A DNA stretch of 64,000 nucleotides, taken from positions 1,279,796 through 1,343,795 of the forward strand of contig NW_003314316.1 in NCBI RefSeq assembly GCF_000143415.4, given 5' to 3'. Position 1 is the stretch's first letter. Each line of letters begins with the position of its first letter. Position numbers and translations under genes: made by a program. Source of the stretch: Selaginella moellendorffii. Lineage: Eukaryota > Streptophyta > Lycopodiopsida > Selaginellales > Selaginellaceae. Below are positions 57,075 to 64,000 of this stretch, piece after piece. The notes beneath the pieces are model-generated. The model was not told where the DNA came from. It saw only the letters and a program-made list of their open reading frames with translations, and ran no database searches.

Positions 57075-59170
57075 CATGGCAGCAAAAAGTTTGGCCGAGG
57101 CAATTCGAATCTCAGACAAAGTTGCCGCAAGGTCCACGAACACAAACTCGAGCAAGGTCTGTAGGAACCAATGTAGGATCTTCTTAGCAGCGGTCGACCA
57201 TGTCGGAGACTACCTCAAGCGAATCCAGGATCTCAACTTCACGAGCACTGGGACAGCTTTCGTGTGGGACGAAACCGTGGCTGTCCTTAAGAGAGGCCTC
57301 CATCTCCTCAAGTCGTGCCAAGAAGGCAATTGGATCGCGCGGAGCCTGCTGTTCAAGGAAAGCTGCGATGAGTTCCAGAGCATTTATACCGTCCACCTCG
57401 GTAAGATCCAAGATTGCCAAAGCTTACAACTCGTGCCTCATGAGGCAAAACTCGAACAGCATGCTGGAAGAAGCCGGAAGGAATGACAGGAAGGCGCTCA
57501 TGGCTCTCGCAATGAGCCAAGAGCCGGGAAGCCTGACGACCGAGAGCGAGCAAGCCAAAGAGATACTTTGCTCCATGCTCCTGGGAAACAAGTCAGTGAT
57601 TAACCACAAGGAACTCAAGCTGACAACACACCTGGGACAAGGCGGTTTCGGAACCGTGTACGAAGCAATCTGGCTCGGTCACAAGTTTGCAGTGAAAGTC
57701 TTCCCTCAAGGTGACAAGAGCTTCGCCAAAGAGCTCGCGGTTCTCGAAGCGGACAAGCATCCCAACGTGTTGCACATCGCCGGTCATTCTTTCGATGAAG
57801 AGAAGCAGCGGTACTCGCTGGTGATGGAGAAGATGGACATGGACCTGGCAAACTACGTCCTCAAGAAGAACTCTCTCCCGTTGCTGTCGATCGTGGCAGT
57901 GATGCTCCAAGTTGCTACTGGCATGGCGTGGCTTCACTCGAAGAATATAATCCACCGGGACCTCAAGCCGCAGAACATCTTGGTTGGCGAAGAAGACAAC
58001 GATCTCGTGAGTATCAGGATTGCCGACTTTGGAGTCTCGAGGCCAAACTTCATCTCCTCCCAGATCGAAGCCGTTAGCATCCAAGGCACCAGGAACTTCA
58101 TGGCACCGGAGGCGTGGAGCAGCGAGCGCTACACGAAAAAGGCCGACGTTTACAGCTACGGGATGCTGATTTACCAGCTTGTCACTGGAAACGTTCCGTT
58201 CGAGGACGGGATGGACATGGAGCAAGTCCTTCGAGGCAAGCGTCCTGAGATACCAGCCACCTGTCCAGAGTTCCTGTCGCAGCTCATGCGGGAATGCTGG
58301 AGCCACGATGCGAAAGAGAGGCCTTCCTTCTCGGATATCTGCGAGCGGCTGAAGCAGCTCAAGACCAGGATCATCACTGGCATCGAGTCCATCGACGAGT
58401 TACGGGTCAAGTTGGTTGAAGTAGCCGGGTCGTCTTCCTCTTCTTCGTACTCGTCGTCTTCCTCATCCTCGTCGCACAGCAGGACTCGAGTGAACCTGGA
58501 TTCTCTTGTCCAAGCGACTGAAGGGCTTTGGACCAAAAATCCTCCATCTCCCCTTGTACAGGTAAACTCTTTTGTTTTTAGTAACTTCCGGTGCTCATCG
58601 TGTTTAGTTTCAGCCGGTACCACACCGTCCTCAGCACTTCGCACCAGTAGCAAAACCGGATAACAGGACCGAGCTCTTCGAACTGGTGAAGAACGGCCTC
58701 GTCAGAAACGCCTTCGAGAAAGCTCTGTCCCTGAACGATCCTTCCATGGTCTGGTGGCTTTGCACCAAGGTAATCCATTCACGTCCTCCAGCTGCTCATC
58801 AAAGCTTTGTCAGCTCAGGTGGAGCATACCGTCCTGCTTGTCTTCAGTGAATCAATGCTCATGGAACTGGCCGAGCAAATCAACACCAACTTCAAGGAAG
58901 ACACTGCTCGCAGGTTGCTCTGGATCGACGAGATTGGCATCTTGCTGTTCAAAGACGTCAATGGACAGGCATGGTCATCACCTCGGGTGCTGAGGATCTT
59001 GGAGCAGCTTTCACAGAACTTCCACGGCATGATGGCTATAACACCGCCAAAGAGCGAGCTGGGGATGAAGCTGGCGAACATGCTGGGCGGCACCAACGTG
59101 GGTCTCCAGGTTCGTATGAAGCTCTTCATGTTATTCATTTGATTCAAATCGTTTGTCGTTGCAGCATATC
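57075..59170 (+). pseudogene. Kinase F: 53-bp deletion and split last exon
   Basis: Start ATG 57075 (MAAKSLAEAIRISDKVAARS); an in-frame upstream ATG exists at 56947. After QSIY (57389) 53 bp present in the other copies are missing, shifting the frame before the kinase domain; a GTAAG created there might allow rescue splicing, but this is untested. The kinase (GQGGFGTV, HRDLKPQN, DFG, MAPE) is intact to 58561, and exons 58614-58769 and 58819-59109 encode the EDC4-like region. Exon 4 begins at 59165 and is cut after 6 bp by Gypsy element 3; the remainder resumes at 63960. Its activation segment (PNFISSQIEAVSIQG) and exon 1 3' end pair it with copy A. Confidence 0.85.
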
Positions 59171-59392
59171 TGTTAGGCACCAGCTTTGACTACGTGGTCA
59201 ACATCGGTCAAAGGGTATATGAAGGCATGTTAGGGTAAGGGATTTAACCTACCCTAGGGCTCACAGTGGAGTGGCGGTGCAGTGGAGCTTTTGAGGTAGC
59301 TCAGGGGTGGTTGGGTGGTGAGGAACCTCAAGAGGTGGCGTAGCATAATCTAGGGCAACTAGATTTTTGTCTTTTTGCGCCGGATCATAACA
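59171..59392 (+). repeat. 5' LTR of element 3 (222 bp)
   Basis: TGTTAGGCACC to GGATCATAACA. Confidence 0.9.
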
Positions 59393-59416
59393 TTAGTATT
59401 AGAGAAGTTGGTTGCG

Positions 59417-60445
59417 ATGGCCGACCAAGTTGAACGCTGGAATCCTATTGTCGATGGTGGTGCCAACAATGGTGCTGACGAAGCTGCGGAGATTTGGACC
59501 ATTCAAGATGTGGTTCATGAGCTGCGAGCCCTTAACCGAAATCAGTAAGAGATGCAAGACGAGATGCATGGCATGATGGATACCATGCGTGGGCGTGTTG
59601 AGGCACTCGAGGCTGGACGGGGTAGCGCTCCAAGTAAGCCTTCTTTGGTAGATCGACTCAAAATTCCAAATTTTTCCGGTGATGGTGGTGTGGATGAGTG
59701 TCTCACTTGGCTAGCCAATGTGAAGAAGTTCTTGGCTGCTAGAGGAACTCCAGATGCAGAGGCTTTAGTGGCTATTCCGATGGTTTTGCGTGATGCGGGT
59801 TTTCGATGGTGGAATTGGCTTGAGGAGTCCCGTGTTGTGGATAAGAAACCACCAGTGTCTACCATGGATGAGTTTGAGGCTGCTTTTCATTTATGTTTTG
59901 CCCCTCATTACGACATGGAGAATGCTCGTACAGAACTTTGACATTTCCAGCAAGGGAAAATGATGCTCGGGGACTATATTGAGAAGCTTACTCGCTTGAT
60001 TAGTCATGTTCCAATGAAGGATCCAGATCAGAACAAGTCCTACTTCATTGATGGCCTACATAGTGAGAGCATGCGGCAACACTTGCGTCATTCTCAGCCT
60101 ACAAAGAGTTTGAAGGAGCTCTTTGATGTGGCTCGTCGACTTGACAATGATAAGCACAAGTCTCGCAAGCGTTCGCGGAGTCCTTCTGTCGAGAATCGTC
60201 GTGATGATCACCATGGACACAAGGATGGGAACAAGCATCACAAATTGAAGTCAGTGGTGACTACTTCGGATGCAAAGGGGTCCAAGAAGCAGAAGTTCTT
60301 TGTGAAGAATTATAGACAAGGTTGTCATCATTGCAGCGAATTTGGACACTACAAGGCTGATTGTCCGCAGTTGAAGAACAAGCAGCAGGACAAAAAGAAT
60401 GGCCAATCTTCTTCTCACGGTAAGTTCGATACTAAAAAGTTGTAA
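59417..60445 (+). pseudogene. Gag of element 3
   Basis: Starts MADQVERWNPIVDGG; a TAA replaces the Gln codon before EMQDEMHG, and a TGA follows ARTEL at 59939-59941. The frame then continues to the CCHC knuckle CHHCSEFGHYKADCP (near 60330-60370). Confidence 0.85.
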
Positions 60446-60448
60446 ACT

Positions 60449-63400
60449 TTGCAGCGTGAGGATGAGGAGAACGACCATTCCGGTTGGAGGAAGCGACTTT
60501 CGATCGTTGCTCATCAGCTCAACTGTGTGTGGAACAAGATGGAGCTCGAGGATATGCGTGAATCAACTTTAATGTTGGAGGGTGTGTTCCGTGGCGATCC
60601 AATGCGGATTTTACTAGATAGTGGGAGCGATAACAACTTTGTTTCTGCTGCGGAGCATGGCCTGGTCACACGTGGAGTTCTTCCATACACAGTGGAAGGT
60701 GCAGCCACCTTTACTCAACATTTCGATGCTTGTGTCGAGGGGCTGGAAGTGTTGGTTGGCAAAACCACACTTGTGGAGACTTTTTATCTCACGGATATCC
60801 ATCGTGTGGATCTCATTCTTGGGATGCCATGGTTGGCAAAGGTGGATCCAGAGATAAAGTGGAGCATTAAGCGTATCTCGCTGGAGTATGGTGGCGTTAA
60901 AGATGTGTGGTTTGGCGAGGGCGTTCAACCACCAGTTGTTATGCTCTCTGCTACATCTTTGAAACGGGCTTGTCATAATAAAAAAGCACTTTCAAGTTAC
61001 TTGCTGTTTGTTCGTGACTTGGGGGACCAAGGCACGTGTGGGGGAGAAGCAGCAGTACAGGATATATTTGACGAGTTTTCTGATGTTTTTCCATATGAAC
61101 TTCCTCATGGATTACCTCCGTTACGAGGTGTGGAGCATGGGATTACATTGGAGTCGGGGATGCGGCCAATTTACCAGTGTCCATTTTGGTTAAGTTATGC
61201 GCAGGAGCAAGAAGTTCAACGACAAGTCAAGGAGTTACTTGAGTTTGGATTTATTCAGCCAAGTAAGTCTCCGTTTGGTGCTCCAGTCTTGCTTGTGAAG
61301 AAGAAAGACGGTTCAATGCGGTGAAGGACAAGATTTACCGTGCTTTAAACAAGAAGACAGTGAAGGACAAGATGCCGATGCCACGTGTGGATGATATCCT
61401 GGACAAGCTTGGTGAAGCACGAGTGTTTACTAAGATTGATCTGAGGAGTGGATATCATCAGATTGCAATGGATGATGCATCTATCTCCAAGACGGCATTC
61501 AACACAAGTTTCGGACATTTTGAGTTTACCGTTATGCCGTTTGGTTTGACGAATGCACTGGCCACATTTACTCAGTTGATGACGGAGGTATTTGGGCGTT
61601 ATCTTCATGAGTTTGTGAAGATTTTCTTGGACGATATTCTTGTTTTTAGCAAGAATATGGAGGAGCATAGGGTGCATTTGCGCAAGGTTCTTTTGTTACT
61701 TTGAGATAGCAAACTTTATGCGAAGAAGAGCAAATGTGAATTTGCAAAGTCGGAGGTGGAATATCTAGGCCATATTGTGACATCTAAGGGTGTCAAGACA
61801 GATCCAAGGAAGGTGGCTATGGTGGAAAACTGGCCTACACTGACTACAGTGGCCGAGTTGTGCAGTTTTCTTGGTATGGCTAGTTACTACCGACGTTTCC
61901 AGCATAAGTTTGCAGAGGTGGCTATTCCTTTGACGTGGTTGTTACGCAAGAATGTGCCATTCGAGTGGAAGAAGCCACAAGAGGAGAGTTTTGTAGCGCT
62001 GAAATGATTGTTGAGCGAGGCTCTAGTGCTTCGCATTGCTGATCCATTGAAACCTTACGAGGTGACATGCGATGTGAGTGGTTATGCACTGGGAGGAGTT
62101 TTTATGCAAGAGGGACAGCCTATTGCATGTGAGAGTCGAACTTTGAATTCCGCAAAGCAATGTTATTCCACATATGAGCAAGAGTTACTCTCTATTGTTC
62201 ATGCTTTGTAGACGTGGCGGCACTATCTTTATGGTGCAGTGTTCGTGGTGTTGACAGATCACAAACCACTTGTGTATCTTTTCACACAGAAGGAGTTGAA
62301 CACTAGACAAGCTCGTTGGATGGTCAAACTCATGGAGTTTGGGGAGTTTCCTATTGAGCATTGTCCGGGAAAATCCAATGTGGTGGCAGATGCTTTATCT
62401 CGTGTTCGTCATATGACGACATTACAAACACGATTTTGTCATCATTTGAGTAAGGTGGTCAGTGGGTTTGGACAGTTGGTTGAGCATGCTCAGGCTCAGG
62501 ATGCTGAGGTGGCCTCTTTGCGTGACCAGATGGAAGCTCCTTTCTCATTGGTGGATGGGATTCTCTATTACAATGGCCGTGTATATTTGCCACGGGTGGA
62601 TGCGTTAATTACTCAAGTTTTATTCCACTATCATGATCGTCCAGAGGCCAGTCATTTTGGGGGGAAGAAGATGTATAAATTGATTAAGCGCAACTTTTAT
62701 TGGAGGAATATGAAGGCTGATATCCTCAAGTATTGCAAATCATGCGAGCTTTGTCAGCGGGTTAAGGTGCCACGAGAGAAGCTGGGGGGACTTTTGCAAC
62801 CTTTACCTATTCCTCAGAGCCGTTGGTGTAGTATCTCTATGGACTTCATCACTTGTTTGCCACGAACATAGAGGCAAAAGGAGCAAGTATGGGTTATAGT
62901 GGATCGGTTGACAAAGTATGTGCGGTTGTTGGCTCTTCGGAAGATTGTCACTGCCTCAGACTTGGCTGCGGTTTACTTGGAGAAGGTTTTTCCTGATTTT
63001 GGTTTGCCAGAGGACATCATTAGTGATCGAGATTCAAAGTTCACCAGTGGATTTTGGAAAAGCTTTGCAAAGGTTATACAAGTGACTTTGAAACTCTCGA
63101 GTGGAGATCATCCTTAGACGGATGGGCAAACCGAGCGTGTAAATCAAATGGTGGAGGATATGCTACATTGTAGCATTGGTCAAAGGCAAGGACAGTGGGA
63201 TTTTTATCTTCCGTTGGTGCAATTTGCTTACAACAATAGCCAACACAGTGGAACCAAGCTAAGTCCTTACTTTGCCATGTTTGGAAGGCATCCTCAAATA
63301 GTAGTGGAGTTGGGATTGCATTTGAGTAAAGACATTCAAGATAAGCTTGATTCCAAGGCAACTGATCTGGCCACAGAACTTGATGAGATCTTGGTGGTGT

Positions 63401-63762
63401 GCAAACAAAATTTGCAAGCAGCTCAGGATAGAGCGGAGAAGTTTGCCAATGAGCATCACCAATTCCGGGAATATAAGGTGGGTGGTCTGATCTTTGTGCG
63501 CGTGATCTTTCTGTCAAGTGAGCGGCAGAACACCTTGGTGCCTTTACAGACAGGGAAGAGTGATAAACTTTCCCATCGATATGCTAGTCCATATGAAGTG
63601 TTGGAGCACTTTGGTAAAGTGGCTTATCGGGTGTGGCTGCCAACTAGGGTGAAAATTCATCCGGTATTTTATGTCAGCCAGTTGAAAGGTGTACTATCTC
63701 AGAGTGACGGGCCCAATGCCTCCTTGATGTATACAGCTGTGGAAGATGGACCAGAAGCTTGA
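60449..63762 (+). pseudogene. Pol of element 3
   Basis: Protease DSGSDNNFVSAAE (near 60620), RT with VLLVKKKDGSM, YHQIAMDD, VMPFGLTNA and an intact catalytic FLDDILVFSKN (near 61627), RNase H CDVSGYALGGVFMQ, integrase CKSCELCQRVK, SISMDFITCLPRT, and a C-terminus IHPVFYVSQLKGVL. It is interrupted by several stops (for example 61321-61323, 61702-61704, 62005-62007, 62209-62211, 62869-62871, 63115-63117). Confidence 0.88.
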
Positions 63763-63836
63763 GTAGGATTCCCCAGAAAGGGTGATCACAAATACAACTC
63801 GTCCTTGGGACAAGGACTTTGTTGGGGGGGAAGAAT

Positions 63837-63959
63837 TGTTAGGTGCCAGCTTTGACTACGTGGTCAACGTCGAGTTAGTTTGGGGTTGGTTGGTCGGTGA
63901 GGTGGCGTAGCATAGTCTAGGGCAACTAGATTTTTGTCTTTTTGCGCCGGATCATAACA
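63837..63959 (+). repeat. 3' LTR of element 3 (123 bp, internal deletion)
   Basis: TGTTAGGTGCC to GGATCATAACA. It lacks about 100 bp of the middle present in the 5' LTR. Confidence 0.85.
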
Positions 63960-63964
63960 GTATC

Positions 63965-64000
63965 TGAGTTGCAGTGACAGACAAAGTTCAACACATGAGA
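63965..64000 (+). pseudogene. Kinase F last exon, distal part
   Basis: TGAGTTGCAGTGACAGACAA then AGTTCAACACATGAGA corresponds to kinase A 11305-11340. After the restored CGTATC the next codon is TGA, so even without the insertion the tail would have been truncated. Runs off the window. Confidence 0.8.

Larger units (their letters stand above)
59166..63964 (+). mobile_element. Short-LTR Ty3/Gypsy retrotransposon, element 3, inside kinase F
   Basis: The element is 59171-63959. The flanks ATATC (59166-59170) and GTATC (63960-63964) are a 5-bp duplication with one change; uninterrupted paralogues read GTATC, so the left copy mutated. The primer site is TAGTATTAGAG, two transitions from TGGTATCAGAG. 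The domain order and sequence match elements 1 and 2. This copy retains the FLDD RT box. Confidence 0.92.

Overview
This window is nuclear DNA from a plant, most likely a lycophyte such as Selaginella. That is inference: the genes have many short GT-AG introns of about 50-60 bp, and they include a plant subtilase, a VPS18 homologue and plant-type LTR retrotransposons. There are no bacterial-style operons, rRNA or tRNA genes that I could see. One run of N (52976-53105) is an assembly gap.

Layout. 1-1428: the 3' part of a subtilisin-like protease (+). 1478-5673: a many-exon VPS18 gene (-). 5700-8500: AT-rich decayed repeat DNA. 9164-11377: kinase gene A, first of a dispersed family. 12291-12848: a chimeric duplicate joining a kinase 5' end to a VPS18 5' end. 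12848-25000: a duplicate of the 5700-8500 block, carrying two short-LTR Ty3/Gypsy elements and a large inverted repeat. 25837-28372: a PIF/Harbinger DNA transposon with a TTA target duplication. 28465-30634: kinase B (frameshifted). 31377-43803: a Ty1/Copia element that interrupts an unknown minus-strand gene and is itself interrupted by a 7.5 kb chromodomain-bearing Gypsy element (35493-43021). 44411-44660: a 50-bp tandem repeat. 44667-45114: kinase fragment C. 45318-47487: kinase D. 47687-48379: unknown gene X. 48764-50989: kinase E. 51000-56900: mostly unrecognised AT-rich DNA with a hairpin element. 57075-59170: kinase F, whose last exon is split by a third short-LTR Gypsy element (59171-63959).

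The main biological point is the kinase family. Each full copy encodes about 675-685 residues in four exons with an unusual domain order: an N-terminal helical bundle resembling the MLKL N-terminal (HeLo-type) domain, a kinase domain with all catalytic motifs, a Ser-rich linker, and a C-terminal segment resembling the C-terminal helical domain of the decapping scaffold EDC4/VARICOSE. To my knowledge this combination is undescribed. It links a membrane/cell-death-type module and a kinase to a P-body-type module.

The copies share a promoter-proximal module with an 8+7+8 palindrome and a convergent neighbour (gene X). The locus has grown by repeated duplication: copies A, D and E look intact, B and F are frameshifted, C and the chimera are fragments. 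Mobile elements have inserted into the promoter module (Harbinger), gene X (Copia) and the last kinase exon (Gypsy). Several insertion histories can be read base by base because uninterrupted paralogues lie in the same window.
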